Below are positions 37,389 through 46,540 of a DNA stretch of 64,000 nt, piece by piece. Within the stretch, counting starts at the first letter, position 1. The number at the start of each line of letters is the position of its first letter. The translations under genes and the position numbers were made by a program. The stretch is from Saccharopolyspora flava (GTDB lineage: Bacteria; Actinomycetota; Actinomycetes; Mycobacteriales; Pseudonocardiaceae). The stretch spans positions 620,001-684,000 of the forward strand of contig NZ_FOZX01000003.1 in assembly GCF_900116135.1 (NCBI RefSeq). Reading direction: 5' to 3'. The notes beneath the pieces are model-generated. The model worked only from the letters and a program-made list of their open reading frames with translations, was not told the DNA's origin and made no database searches.

Positions 37389-40300
37389 GTGAACGACGTG
37401 CTGGAGGGGTTCTCCGCGGCGACCCGCGACTGGTTCCGCGGGGCCTTCGACGCGCCCACCGAGGCTCAGCGGGGCGCGTGGGAGGCCATCGCGGCGGGCG
37501 AGCACGCCCTGGTGGTGGCGCCGACCGGCTCCGGCAAGACGCTCGCCGCGTTCCTGTCCGCGCTCGACCGGCTCGCCGCCGAGGACGTGCCCGCCGACCC
37601 GAAGAAGCGCTGCCGGGTCCTCTACGTGTCGCCGCTGAAGGCCCTGGCCGTCGACGTGGAGCGCAACCTGCGCGCGCCGCTGGCCGGGATTCGGCAGGCC
37701 ACCCAGCGCCTGGGCGGCGAGCCGCCGGACGTCCAGGTCGGCATCCGCACCGGCGACACCCCCGCCGACCAGCGGAGATCCTTCGCGCGCAAGCCGCCGG
37801 ACGTGCTGGTCACCACCCCCGAGTCGCTGTTCCTGCTGCTGACCTCGGCGGCGCGCGAGTCGCTGGCCGGGGTGGAGACGGTGATCGTCGACGAGGTGCA
37901 CGCCGTGGCCGGGACCAAGCGCGGCGCGCACCTGGCGCTGTCGCTGGAGCGGCTCGACGCGCTGCTGGAACGTCCCGCCCAGCGCATCGGCCTGTCGGCG
38001 ACCGTGCGCCCGGTCGAGGAGGTCAGCACCTACCTCGCCGGAGGCCGGCCGGTGCGCACCGTGCAGCCCGCCCACCCCAAGGAGGTCGAGGTCCGGGTGG
38101 AGGTGCCGGTGCCGGACATGGCCGAGCTCGGCGCGACGTCCGGCGACGACGGCGATCAGGCGCCCGACCAGCACATTTCCATCTGGCCGTCGGTGCAGGA
38201 ACGCGTCCTGGAGCTGATCCGGCAGCACCGCTCGACCATCGTCTTCAGCAACTCCCGGCGGCTCGCCGAGCGGCTCACGGCGGGCATCAACGAGCTCGCC
38301 GCCGAGCAGCCGGAGCCGATGTCCCGCTTCCCCGCCGAGGCGATCGGCGGCTCCGGGGTCGGCGCGGGAGCCCCGGCGGTGGTGGCCAAGGCGCACCACG
38401 GGTCGATGTCGAAGGAGCAGCGCGCCGTCGTCGAGGAGGAACTCAAGTCCGGGACCCTGCCGTGCGTGGTGGCCACCTCGTCGCTGGAGCTGGGCATCGA
38501 CATGGGCGCGGTGGACCTGGTGATCCAGGTCGAGACGCCGCCGACGGTGGCGTCCGGGCTGCAGCGCATCGGCCGCGGCGGCCACCAGGTGGGCGCGGTG
38601 TCGCGCGGCGTGGTGTTCCCGAAGTTCCGGGGTGATCTGGTCGGGTGCGCGGTGGTGTCGGAGCGGATGGCCGACGGGCTCATCGAGTCGATCGCCTACC
38701 CGCGCAACCCGCTGGACGTGCTGGCCCAGCAGATCGTGGCGATGACGGCGATGGACGACTGGCCGGTCAGCGAGCTCGCCGCCCTGCTCCGCCGGTCGGC
38801 GCCCTACGCGGGCCTGCCGGATTCGGCGCTGCACGCCGTGCTGGACATGCTGGCCGGGCGCTACCCCAGCGAGGAGTTCGGGGAGCTGCGCGCGCGGATC
38901 GTGTGGGACCGGGTCAACGACGAGCTGCGCGCCCGGCCGGGGGCGCAGCGGCTCGCCGTGACCTCCGGCGGCACCATCCCCGACCGAGGTCTGTTCACCG
39001 TGACCACGCCGGGGGACGAGGAAGCCGGCCGCGGCGGTGTGCGGGTCGGCGAGCTCGACGAGGAGATGGTCTACGAGTCCCGCGTCGGCGACACGTTCCT
39101 GCTGGGCACCAGCGCGTGGCGGGTCGAGGACATCACGCACGACCGAGTCGTGGTCACGCCCGCGCCGGGCCAGCCGGGGCGGATGCCGTTCTGGCGCGGC
39201 GACCAGCCGGGCCGCCCGCTGGAGCTCGGCCGCGCCCTGGGCGCCTTCGTCCGCGAGCTGACCGGCGCCGACGCGCAGACCGCGCGGGACCGCATCACCG
39301 CCGCCGGGCTGGACGAGTGGGCCTGCGACAACCTGCTGTCCTACCTGGACGAGCAGCGGCGGGCCACGCGGCACGTGCCCGACGACCGGACGATCGTGGT
39401 CGAGCGGTTCCGCGACGAGCTGGGCGACTGGCGGATGGTGGTGCACTCCCCCTTCGGCGCCCAGGTCAACGGCCCGTGGGCGCTGGCCGTCGGCGCGCGG
39501 ATCCGGGAGCGGCGGGGCGTCGAACCGCAGATCGCCTCGTCCGACGACGGCATCGTGATCCGGCTGGCCGACGCGATCGACGAGTCCGGGGCCGAGGTGC
39601 TGCCCACCGCCGAGGACGTGCTGCTGCCGCCCGGAGAAGCGCAGCAGCTGGTCACCGACGAGGTCGGCGGGTCGGCGCTGTTCGCCGCCCGGTTCCGGGA
39701 GTGCGCGGCCCGCGCGCTGCTGCTGCCGCGCCGCGATCCGCGCCGCCGCACCCCGCTGTGGCAGCAGCGGCAGCGGTCGGCGCAGCTGCTGGCCGTGGCC
39801 GCGCAGTACGAGCAGTTCCCGATCGTGCTGGAGGCGATGCGGGAATGCCTCCAGGACGTCTACGACGTGCCGGGGCTGACCGAGCTGATGCAGCAGGTGG
39901 CGGCCCGCAAGGTGCGCGTGGTGGAGGTGGAGACGCCGACGCCGTCGCCGTTCGCGCGCAGCCTGCTGTTCGGCTACATCGGCATGTTCCTCTACGAGAC
40001 CGACGCTCCGCTGGCCGAGCGCCGGTCGGCGGCACTGAGCCTGGACTCGACGCTGCTCGCCGAGCTGCTGGGTTCCGAAGCCCTGCGCGAACTGCTGGAT
40101 CCGGAGTCGCTGGAGGAGATCGAGCAGCAGTTGCAGCGCCTCGACCCGGACCGCCACCCGCGGGACGCCGAAGGCGCGGTCGACTTGCTGCACTTCCTGG
40201 GCGATCTGTCCACATCGGAGGCCGAGAAGCGCGGTGTGCGGCCGGAATGGCTGGAGGAGCTGGCCGCGCAGCGCCGCGTGCTGCAGGTCCGGATGGCCGG

Positions 40301-41954
40301 GGAGCAGCGCTGGATCCCGATCGAGGACGCCGGCAAGGTGCGCGACGCGCTCGGCGTCGCGCTGCCGGTGGGCGTGCCCGAGGCGTTCACCGAACCGGTC
40401 GCCGACCCGTTGGGCGACCTGCTGATCCGCTACGCGCGGTGCCGCGGCCCGTTCACCGCCGAGGCCGCCGCCCAGCGGTTCGGGCTCGGCGTGGCGGTGG
40501 TGCACGGCGTGCTGGACCGGCTCAGCGGTTCCGGACGTCTGGTGCGCGGCGAGCTGCGCCCGCTGGAGTCCGGTGGCGGCGGTGCGCTGGAGTACTGCGA
40601 CGCGGAGGTGCTGCGCCGGTTGCGGCGGGCGTCGCTGGCCCGGCTGCGCGCCGAGGTCGAACCGGTGGAACCCGCTGCGCTGGGCCGGTTCCTGCCGGTG
40701 TGGCACGGCATCGGCGCCCGGTTGCGGACGGCTCCGACCGTCGACGACGTGTACGCGGTGGTCGAGCAGCTGGCCGGGGTGCCGGTTCCGGCGAGCGCGC
40801 TGGAGTCGCTGGTGCTGCCCGCGCGGCTACCCGGCTACTCCCCCGCGCTGCTGGACGAGCTGACCGCCACCGGTGAGGTGAGCTGGGTGGGCTCGGGGTC
40901 GCTGGCCGGTGGTGACGGGTGGATCGCGCTGGCGCCCACCGACGTGGCGGACCTGCTGCTGCCGGATCTTCCCGAGGAGCCACCGGATTCGCCGCTGCAC
41001 CGCGCCGTGGTGTCGTCGTTGGAGGGCGGCGCGCTGTTCTTCCGGCAGCTGGCCGACCGGGCGGGGGCGCTGCTGCTGGAGCAGGAGGAGAGCGCTCCGG
41101 CCGACGACGCGGTCACGGCCGCGCTGTGGGACCTGGTGTGGGCCGGGACGGTCACCAACGACACGCTGGCCCCGCTGCGGGCCCTGGTCTCCGGCCGGGG
41201 TGCCGCGCACAAGCCGCGCCGGAGCGCGCCGCGCGGCCGGTACGCGCGACTGCGGGCGGGGCGTCCGTCGATGCCGCCGCGCAGCGGGCCGCCGACGGTG
41301 TCGGGGCGCTGGTCGCTGGCGCCGCGGCCGGCCGCCGAACCGACGCGTCGCGCGCACGCGCGCGCCGAGGCGTTCCTGGAGCGGCACGGGGTGCTGACCC
41401 GGGGTGCGCTCGACGTCGAGCGGGTGACGGGTGGTTTCTCCGCCGTGTACAAGGTTCTTCGGGCGATGGAGGAGTCCGGGCGCTGCCGTCGCGGCTACGT
41501 GATCGAGGGATTGGGTGCCGCGCAGTTCGCGGTGCCGGGCGCCATCGACCGGCTGCGGTCGCTCGCCGGTGACGACGAGTCGGGCGGCGAGGCGGTGGTG
41601 CTGGCCGCCGCCGATCCGGCCCAGCCCTACGGCGGCGCGCTCGACTGGCCCGCCGCGATGGGCGAGACCCGGCACCGGCCCGGCCGCAAGGCGGGCGCGC
41701 TGGTGGTGCTGGTCGGTGGCGAGGCCGTGTTCTACGTCGAGCGCGGCGGCAAGTCGCTGCTGTCGTTCACCGAGGACGAGTCCGCGCTGCGGGAGGCCGC
41801 GGCCGGGCTGGCCCGGGTGGTGCGGGAGGGCTGGCTGGACCAGCTCGCGGTGGAGCGCGCCGACGGCGAGGGCGCCTGGGGCTCGAAGCTGGCCGAGGTC
41901 CTCACCGAGGCGGGGTTCCGGGCCACGCCGAAGGGCCTGCGCCTGCGGGCGTGA
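37389..41954 (+). CDS. lhr: Large ATP-dependent helicase Lhr
   Basis: Lhr is an SF2 3'-to-5' DNA/RNA-DNA helicase for DNA repair. The 1521-residue protein has the N-terminal core with FDAPTEAQRGAWEAI (Q motif), Walker A APTGSGKTLAAF, DEVH in VIVDEVHAV, SAT in GLSATVRP, and motif VI QRIGRGGHQ, followed by the winged-helix and long C-terminal extension of full-length actinobacterial Lhr (about 1500 residues, as in mycobacteria). The start is GTG 37389 with GGGG just upstream; GTG 37371 is an alternative. It is not flanked by other repair genes but is close to recA. Confidence 0.95.
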   Translation: MNDVLEGFSAATRDWFRGAFDAPTEAQRGAWEAIAAGEHALVVAPTGSGKTLAAFLSALDRLAAEDVPADPKKRCRVLYVSPLKALAVDVERNLRAPLAGIRQATQRLGGEPPDVQVGIRTGDTPADQRRSFARKPPDVLVTTPESLFLLLTSAARESLAGVETVIVDEVHAVAGTKRGAHLALSLERLDALLERPAQRIGLSATVRPVEEVSTYLAGGRPVRTVQPAHPKEVEVRVEVPVPDMAELGATSGDDGDQAPDQHISIWPSVQERVLELIRQHRSTIVFSNSRRLAERLTAGINELAAEQPEPMSRFPAEAIGGSGVGAGAPAVVAKAHHGSMSKEQRAVVEEELKSGTLPCVVATSSLELGIDMGAVDLVIQVETPPTVASGLQRIGRGGHQVGAVSRGVVFPKFRGDLVGCAVVSERMADGLIESIAYPRNPLDVLAQQIVAMTAMDDWPVSELAALLRRSAPYAGLPDSALHAVLDMLAGRYPSEEFGELRARIVWDRVNDELRARPGAQRLAVTSGGTIPDRGLFTVTTPGDEEAGRGGVRVGELDEEMVYESRVGDTFLLGTSAWRVEDITHDRVVVTPAPGQPGRMPFWRGDQPGRPLELGRALGAFVRELTGADAQTARDRITAAGLDEWACDNLLSYLDEQRRATRHVPDDRTIVVERFRDELGDWRMVVHSPFGAQVNGPWALAVGARIRERRGVEPQIASSDDGIVIRLADAIDESGAEVLPTAEDVLLPPGEAQQLVTDEVGGSALFAARFRECAARALLLPRRDPRRRTPLWQQRQRSAQLLAVAAQYEQFPIVLEAMRECLQDVYDVPGLTELMQQVAARKVRVVEVETPTPSPFARSLLFGYIGMFLYETDAPLAERRSAALSLDSTLLAELLGSEALRELLDPESLEEIEQQLQRLDPDRHPRDAEGAVDLLHFLGDLSTSEAEKRGVRPEWLEELAAQRRVLQVRMAGEQRWIPIEDAGKVRDALGVALPVGVPEAFTEPVADPLGDLLIRYARCRGPFTAEAAAQRFGLGVAVVHGVLDRLSGSGRLVRGELRPLESGGGGALEYCDAEVLRRLRRASLARLRAEVEPVEPAALGRFLPVWHGIGARLRTAPTVDDVYAVVEQLAGVPVPASALESLVLPARLPGYSPALLDELTATGEVSWVGSGSLAGGDGWIALAPTDVADLLLPDLPEEPPDSPLHRAVVSSLEGGALFFRQLADRAGALLLEQEESAPADDAVTAALWDLVWAGTVTNDTLAPLRALVSGRGAAHKPRRSAPRGRYARLRAGRPSMPPRSGPPTVSGRWSLAPRPAAEPTRRAHARAEAFLERHGVLTRGALDVERVTGGFSAVYKVLRAMEESGRCRRGYVIEGLGAAQFAVPGAIDRLRSLAGDDESGGEAVVLAAADPAQPYGGALDWPAAMGETRHRPGRKAGALVVLVGGEAVFYVERGGKSLLSFTEDESALREAAAGLARVVREGWLDQLAVERADGEGAWGSKLAEVLTEAGFRATPKGLRLRA

Positions 41955-41957
41955 GAC

Positions 41958-42476
41958 CTACAGCTCCAGGAACGGTGCTGCGTAGACGAATTCGCCGCGC
42001 GCGGACGCGTCGTGGGCGGTCAGCGCGCGGACCTGGAAGTGCGGGGCCCACTCGGGCACCGGTGGCGTGATGCCGTGCTTCGCGGCCGGTTCGAAACCGA
42101 ACCTCGGGTAGTAGTCGGGGTGCCCGAGCAGGCCGACGAGCGGTTCGCCGAGGGCGTCGGCGGCGCCGAGGACGGCGTGCATCAGCGCGGACCCGACGCC
42201 CGTGCGCTGCGCGTCCGGGAGCACGCCGAGCGGGCCGAGCGCGAGCACCGGTGCGTCTCCGACGTGCGCCCGGCTGCACACGACGTGCCCGAGGACCTCG
42301 CCGTCGCGCTCGGCGACCAGCGACAGTTCCGGCAGCCACGCCGCGCTCGCGCGCAGGGTGTCGACCAGCCCCACCTCGACCGGGAGGGTCTGCGGCTTCG
42401 CGGCGTCGGCGAACGCCTCGGCGTGGACCCGGCGAATCCCGGTGAGGTCGGCGGCGAGCTCGCGGCGGATCAGCAT
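41958..42476 (-). CDS. GNAT acetyltransferase
   Basis: A 172-residue GNAT. The acetyl-CoA loop is LPDAQRTGVGSALM, and the downstream segment GLLGHPDYYPRFGFEPA is typical of the small YhbS-type subfamily (GHPxYYxRFGF). The acceptor is unknown. It converges on lhr with a 3-base gap. ATG 42476. Confidence 0.88.
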   Translation of the reverse strand: MLIRRELAADLTGIRRVHAEAFADAAKPQTLPVEVGLVDTLRASAAWLPELSLVAERDGEVLGHVVCSRAHVGDAPVLALGPLGVLPDAQRTGVGSALMHAVLGAADALGEPLVGLLGHPDYYPRFGFEPAAKHGITPPVPEWAPHFQVRALTAHDASARGEFVYAAPFLEL

Positions 42477-42534
42477 CCGCCCACGATGGGTCTCCCTCTC
42501 GTTCCGGGCAACCGAATTTCGCGGCGGAGGGCGG

Positions 42535-43305
42535 TCATCGGGTGGCCAGTTGGAGCAGGCCCCAGAGCTGGGCGATGGCGTCGGGGTCTCCGCTGGTCTC
42601 GACGGCGCGGTTGGGCAGCCTGCCCCACATCCACAGGTAGACGGCGCTGGGATCGCCGCCGACGACCGCGTCCGGCGTCGTGGTCGCCACGTCCTGCGAG
42701 CTGGTGACCGCGGCGCCGCTCGGGTCGGCGGTGATCAACCAGTTCCGGCCGGGCACGTGCACGCCCACCGAGCAGGGCCGCGTCGCGGTGATCTGCAGCG
42801 AGTGCAGCCGGTAGCCGAAGAAGACCCGCAGCACCTCGTCGACGCCGTCGGTGGCGACCTCCGGGTCGATCGGCGTGCGCTCGATCCCGGCCGCCGTCTG
42901 CACGTCTACCCGGTGCGCGGTGGTGGCGTGCAGCATCCGGCGCACCCAGAAGGCCGCGGTGTGCTGCTCGGGCCACCAGGTCGGGCACGGGTCGTGCGGT
43001 GGTCGGGTGACGAACTCGGCGAGCAGGTCGGCCATCCGCACCGCGAACCGGTTGGTCAGCTCCCGCAGGTCGGGCTCGCGCGGGAGGTCCCAGCGCCGGT
43101 GCGCTTCCGGCGAACCGAGCCAGGACAGCACGTCCTCGCACAGGTCGCCGAGATGCCGGACCGTCTGGCCGACGGTGCGCCCGGACGCGCTGAACACCGG
43201 CGCGTCGACGTGCGCGTCATGCGTCGCGGCGGTCAGCAGCTGCGCCTCGATCCCCAGTTGGTCGAGCATGCGTTCGTGTTCGAGTGCCACGTCAGTACCG
43301 TTCAC
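42535..43305 (-). CDS. DinB-fold, mycothiol-dependent maleylpyruvate-isomerase-type protein (metal ligand altered)
   Basis: A 256-residue protein of the MDMPI/DinB superfamily, a four-helix bundle that normally binds a metal through a His and an E-x3-H pair. His51 (VRHLGDL) and His131 (TAHRVD) are present, but the expected Glu four residues before His131 is Ala127 (MLHATTAHR instead of HETAVHR), so metal binding may be lost or altered. The C-terminal half contains the usual beta-rich segment (VGVHVPGRNWLITADPS). The GTG start at 43305 overlaps the HEPN gene stop by 14 bases, so the two are coupled and both follow tandem SOS boxes. Confidence 0.8.
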   Translation of the reverse strand: MNGTDVALEHERMLDQLGIEAQLLTAATHDAHVDAPVFSASGRTVGQTVRHLGDLCEDVLSWLGSPEAHRRWDLPREPDLRELTNRFAVRMADLLAEFVTRPPHDPCPTWWPEQHTAAFWVRRMLHATTAHRVDVQTAAGIERTPIDPEVATDGVDEVLRVFFGYRLHSLQITATRPCSVGVHVPGRNWLITADPSGAAVTSSQDVATTTPDAVVGGDPSAVYLWMWGRLPNRAVETSGDPDAIAQLWGLLQLATR

Positions 43306-43762
43306 GCGTTGCCCCCAGCAGGCTTCGTCCCACGATGCCGAGGAATTCCCGGCTGTTGTCCAGCAGTTCGTCGGCGTGCGCGTCGGTCGTGGTCGGGATT
43401 CCGGCCTCGGCGGCGGCGCGCCGGTTGGTGTGCGCGGCGAAGTAGGCCGCCCACTCGCGCAGTTCGGGAGCGGCCGCGGTCAGCAGCTGCCAGACGCTGG
43501 CCGGGCGCTTGCCCTCGCGGCAGGTCGCGCGCGCCACGACCACCGCCGTGGCGGCACGCAGCGCCGCCAGGTGCGCGGCGATGAACCGCTCGCCCGGGCG
43601 CTGGGCGTTCTCGGCCTCGTGCAGGCAGGTCCGCGCGTGCAGCAGCAGCGAGAGCGCACCGGCCGGCGTGTCGGCCTCGGGCGTGGGCCCGTCCTCGGCG
43701 GACCTGCGGTTCTCGGCGGAGTGGCGCGGGGACGGGATCGACAGGTCGGTGGGATGCGACAT
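43292..43762 (-). CDS. HEPN-domain protein (SAV_6107 type)
   Basis: A 156-residue, mostly helical protein of the SAV_6107 HEPN kind. An N-terminal disordered stretch of about 35 residues precedes HEPN-like helices (GALSLLLHARTCLHEAENA, AAHLAALRAATAVVVARA). RFIAAH at 59-64 is an R-x4-H sequence, the spacing of HEPN ribonucleases, though it lacks the usual polar residue after Arg. The ATG at 43762 has GGGAGAG upstream. Two tandem SOS boxes lie 70-100 bases upstream, so DNA damage should induce it. Nuclease activity is only a possibility. Confidence 0.78.
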   Translation of the reverse strand: MSHPTDLSIPSPRHSAENRRSAEDGPTPEADTPAGALSLLLHARTCLHEAENAQRPGERFIAAHLAALRAATAVVVARATCREGKRPASVWQLLTAAAPELREWAAYFAAHTNRRAAAEAGIPTTTDAHADELLDNSREFLGIVGRSLLGATRERY

Positions 43763-43831
43763 CGGCTCTCTCCCTTCGGCTGTGGGGCCCGGTGGCGGGG
43801 CGCTTCCCCCACCCCGCCGCCGGGCCGTTGT

Positions 43832-43862
43832 TCGAACGTAAGTTCGTCGAACTGCCGTTCGA
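43832..43862. promoter_or_regulatory. Two tandem SOS (LexA) boxes
   Basis: TCGAACGTAAGTTCGT (43832-43847) and TCGAACTGCCGTTCGA (43847-43862) share one base. The second has perfect TCGAAC-N4-GTTCGA arms, the first one mismatch. A further half-site, TCGAACATGACC, begins at 43859. They lie 70 bases before the HEPN gene and 160 bases before the divergent GNAT gene. Confidence 0.88.
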
Positions 43863-44023
43863 ACATGACCAGATTAGCGACCAGCGATGATCGACTCAAG
43901 CGATGCGCTATAGCTCACCTGTTCGAGTGGAGAACCGGCATCGGTGATCATGGGAGCGGAACCGGAAACGCCTTGTCCGGGAGCGAGAAGGACCGCGCGT
44001 GCGAGAGGAGTTAGTGTTCGGCC

Positions 44024-44584
44024 GTGACCGCTGCGCCCTCCCCCAGCTGCGACCGGGTTGTCGAACTGACCACCGAACAGTTGCGAGCGAGACTCCCCGA
44101 GGCCCTCCGCATCTACGTGACCGCCATGGGCTACCCGCCCGTGACCGCGCAGCAGCGCGCCCCGATGTGGTCGGCGCACATGCTGCGCGCGGGCTGGCGC
44201 TGCATCGGCGCCTTCAACGAGGACGACGAGCTCACCGGCATCGGGTACGGCTACCTCGGCGCCCCCGACCAGTGGTGGCACGAGCAGGTCCGCCGCGGCC
44301 TGGAGGACACCGGCGGCGACCCGGATGCGTGGCTCGAGGACTACTTCGAGCTCACCGAGCTGCACGTGCACCCCAGCGCCCAGGGCGCCGGGCTCGGCGA
44401 GGAGATCCTGCGCAGGCTGCTCGACGGCGCGCCCGGCGGCAAGGTCCTGCTGTCCACCCCGGAGGGCCCGACCCGCGCCTGGAAGCTCTACCAGCGCGTC
44501 GGTTTCCAGGACGTCCTGCGCAACTACAGCTTCACCGGCGACCCCAGGCCCTTCGCCGTCCTCGGCCGTCCTCTGCCGCTGTGA
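44024..44584 (+). CDS. GNAT acetyltransferase
   Basis: A 186-residue GNAT with the acetyl-CoA loop PSAQGAGLGEEILRRLL and the C-terminal ARAWKLYQRVGF-like strand-helix (TRAWKLYQRVGFQDV). The substrate is unknown. The GTG at 44024 is taken; GAGAGGAG lies 14 bases upstream, somewhat far. It is divergent from the SOS-boxed HEPN gene and could be influenced by those boxes. Confidence 0.82.
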   Translation: MTAAPSPSCDRVVELTTEQLRARLPEALRIYVTAMGYPPVTAQQRAPMWSAHMLRAGWRCIGAFNEDDELTGIGYGYLGAPDQWWHEQVRRGLEDTGGDPDAWLEDYFELTELHVHPSAQGAGLGEEILRRLLDGAPGGKVLLSTPEGPTRAWKLYQRVGFQDVLRNYSFTGDPRPFAVLGRPLPL

Positions 44585-44694
44585 GTGGTCGCCTTGCTTG
44601 GCGGTGCGGGTAGCAGAACCTGATCGGCTCCGCGGACTCCGTGCGCCGCTCCTTGAGTATTCGACTCCGCCGCATAGCAGGACCTAGTCCTCGA

Positions 44695-44741
44695 CGTCGA
44701 AAACCCCGGTTTTCGCGCGATGAAAACCGGGGTTTTCGACG
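44695..44741. terminator. GAAAACC/GGTTTTC-type bidirectional terminator, copy 2
   Basis: A 20-bp perfect stem (44695-44714 with 44722-44741) and a 7-base loop, containing the same GAAAACCCCGGTTTTC core as the copy at 32606. It separates the convergent GNAT and DUF885 genes, 6 bases from the DUF885 stop. Confidence 0.85.
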
Positions 44742-44747
44742 GCCGCG

Positions 44748-46430
44748 TCAGAGGTGGGCGAGCTGGTCTCGGAGGGTGTCGAGGCCCATCGAGCCCATCT
44801 TGAGGGCTTCGGTGTGGAAGGCCTTGACGTCGAACGCCGATCCGTGGCGCCGGCGGGCCTCGTCGCGGGCGGCGCGCCAGAGGCGTTCGCCGAGCTTGTA
44901 GGACGGGGCCTGACCCGGCCAGCCCAGGTAGCGGTCGATCTCGTCGCGGACCTGCGCCGGGTCGGTGATGGTGCGGGAGAGCATGAACTCCAGCCCCAGC
45001 TCCGGCGTCCACCGCTCGCCCTCGTGGAACCCGGTCCCGGCCGGGATCTCCAGCTCCAGGTGCATGCCGATGTCGACGACCACGCGCGCGGCGCGGAACA
45101 GCTGGTCGTTGAGCATGCCCAGCAGGTCGCCGTCGTCGGAGAGGTAGCCGAGCTCGCGCATCAGCCGCTCCGCGTACAGCGCCCAGCCCTCGCCGTGCCC
45201 GGACACGAAGCAGGCCAGCCGCTGGAACTTGTTGAGCCGCTCCGCCTCGTGCACCGAGGTCGCCACCTGCAGGTGATGCCCCGGCACACCCTCGTGGTAC
45301 ACAGTGGACACTTCGCGCCAGGTCGGGAAGTCCTCCCGGTCGGCAGGCACCGACCACCACATCCGGCCCGGGCGCGAGAAGTCGTCGGTGGGACCGGTGT
45401 AGTACGCGCCGACACCGCCACCGGGCGGGGCGATCTTGCACTCCAGCCGCATCAAGGCGTCCGGGATCTCGAAGTGCGTTCCGCGCAGGTCCGCCAGGGC
45501 CTGGTCGGACAGCCGCTGCATCCACCGCTCGAACTCGCGCTGCCCGCGCACCCGGTAGCGCTCGTCGGCGTCGAGCGCGGCGGCGGCCTCGGCCAGCGAC
45601 GCCCCCGGCTTGATCCGGTCGGCGACCTGCTTCATCTCCGCCTCGATGCCGGAGAACTCCTGCCAGCCCCACTCGTAGGCCTCGCGCAGGTCCAGCTTCG
45701 CGCCGGTGAAGTAGCGGGACCACAGCCGGTAGCGCTCCTCGCCGACCGCGTCCTTCTCCGGCGCCTTGGGCAGCAGGTCGCCGCGCAGGAAGTCGGCCAG
45801 CCCCGCGTAGGCCTCGGCGGCCGACTCCGCGGCGGTGTCGAGCTCCCGGCGCAGCGAGTCGTCGATGCCCTGGGCCCGGCCGACCATCGCCGCGAAGAAC
45901 GACTCGCCGCCGGTGCGCCCGGACCAGGTGTCGCACTGCTCGGCGACCTTGCGGACCTGCCGCGCGGCCGAGACGTCGCCGGAGGCGGCGGCTTCGGCGA
46001 GCCCGGCGCGCAGGCCCAGCACCGCGCGCGGCATCGCCTCCAGCCGGCGCCCGATGGTCCGCCAGTCCTCGGCGGTGTCGCCCGGCATGAGGTCGAAGAC
46101 CTGACGCAGCTCCTGAGCGGGGCTGGCGATGACGTTCAGCGAGGACATGTCCGCGCCGATCTCGTGCAGTTCGAGATCGAGACCCACGCGCTCGGTGAAC
46201 ACCGCCTGCGCGATCCGCTCGGAGTCGTCGGCCGGGGTCGCCTCGCGCACCGCCGCCAGGCTGCGGGCCGCCAGGTCCGCGCGGGCCCGGTGTCCGTCGG
46301 GCGAGTAGTCGGTCAGCTCCTCTTCCCCACCGGGCACGCCCAGGTAGGTGCTCGCGATCGGATCCAGCGCCGCCAGCTCGTCGACGAACCGGTCGCTGAT
46401 CGCGTGTACGCCGTTGTGGTCAACTCCCAT
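44748..46430 (-). CDS. DUF885 family protein (putative metallopeptidase-like)
   Basis: A 560-residue helical protein of the DUF885 family. The conserved segment TVYHEGVPGHHLQVA contains an H-E-x3-G-H-H pattern thought to bind zinc as in peptidases; GEGWALYAERLM is the other family hallmark. It appears cytosolic, with no signal peptide. The substrate is unproven. ATG 46430 is the natural start (MGVDHNGVHAISDRFVDEL). It converges on the GNAT gene. Confidence 0.88.
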   Translation of the reverse strand: MGVDHNGVHAISDRFVDELAALDPIASTYLGVPGGEEELTDYSPDGHRARADLAARSLAAVREATPADDSERIAQAVFTERVGLDLELHEIGADMSSLNVIASPAQELRQVFDLMPGDTAEDWRTIGRRLEAMPRAVLGLRAGLAEAAASGDVSAARQVRKVAEQCDTWSGRTGGESFFAAMVGRAQGIDDSLRRELDTAAESAAEAYAGLADFLRGDLLPKAPEKDAVGEERYRLWSRYFTGAKLDLREAYEWGWQEFSGIEAEMKQVADRIKPGASLAEAAAALDADERYRVRGQREFERWMQRLSDQALADLRGTHFEIPDALMRLECKIAPPGGGVGAYYTGPTDDFSRPGRMWWSVPADREDFPTWREVSTVYHEGVPGHHLQVATSVHEAERLNKFQRLACFVSGHGEGWALYAERLMRELGYLSDDGDLLGMLNDQLFRAARVVVDIGMHLELEIPAGTGFHEGERWTPELGLEFMLSRTITDPAQVRDEIDRYLGWPGQAPSYKLGERLWRAARDEARRRHGSAFDVKAFHTEALKMGSMGLDTLRDQLAHL

Positions 46431-46540
46431 GCCGCCACGCTAGCGCGCGCCGAAAGAACCGACGCGATACGACGAAAAGCGGACACCGGAGACGATCACA
46501 CGAACGGCGAAGGTCGCGCTTCGGTGGCAGCATCCCTCGC

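Noticed and set aside
37206-40706. Long minus-strand open frame opposite lhr
   Set aside because: Low-complexity Arg/His/Gln-rich translation; lhr is well supported on the plus strand.
43417-43590. HEPN ribonuclease catalytic motif R-x4-H in the SAV_6107-type protein
   Set aside because: Spacing fits (Arg59, His64), but the residue after Arg is Phe rather than polar and the helix position is uncertain, so nuclease activity is not claimed.
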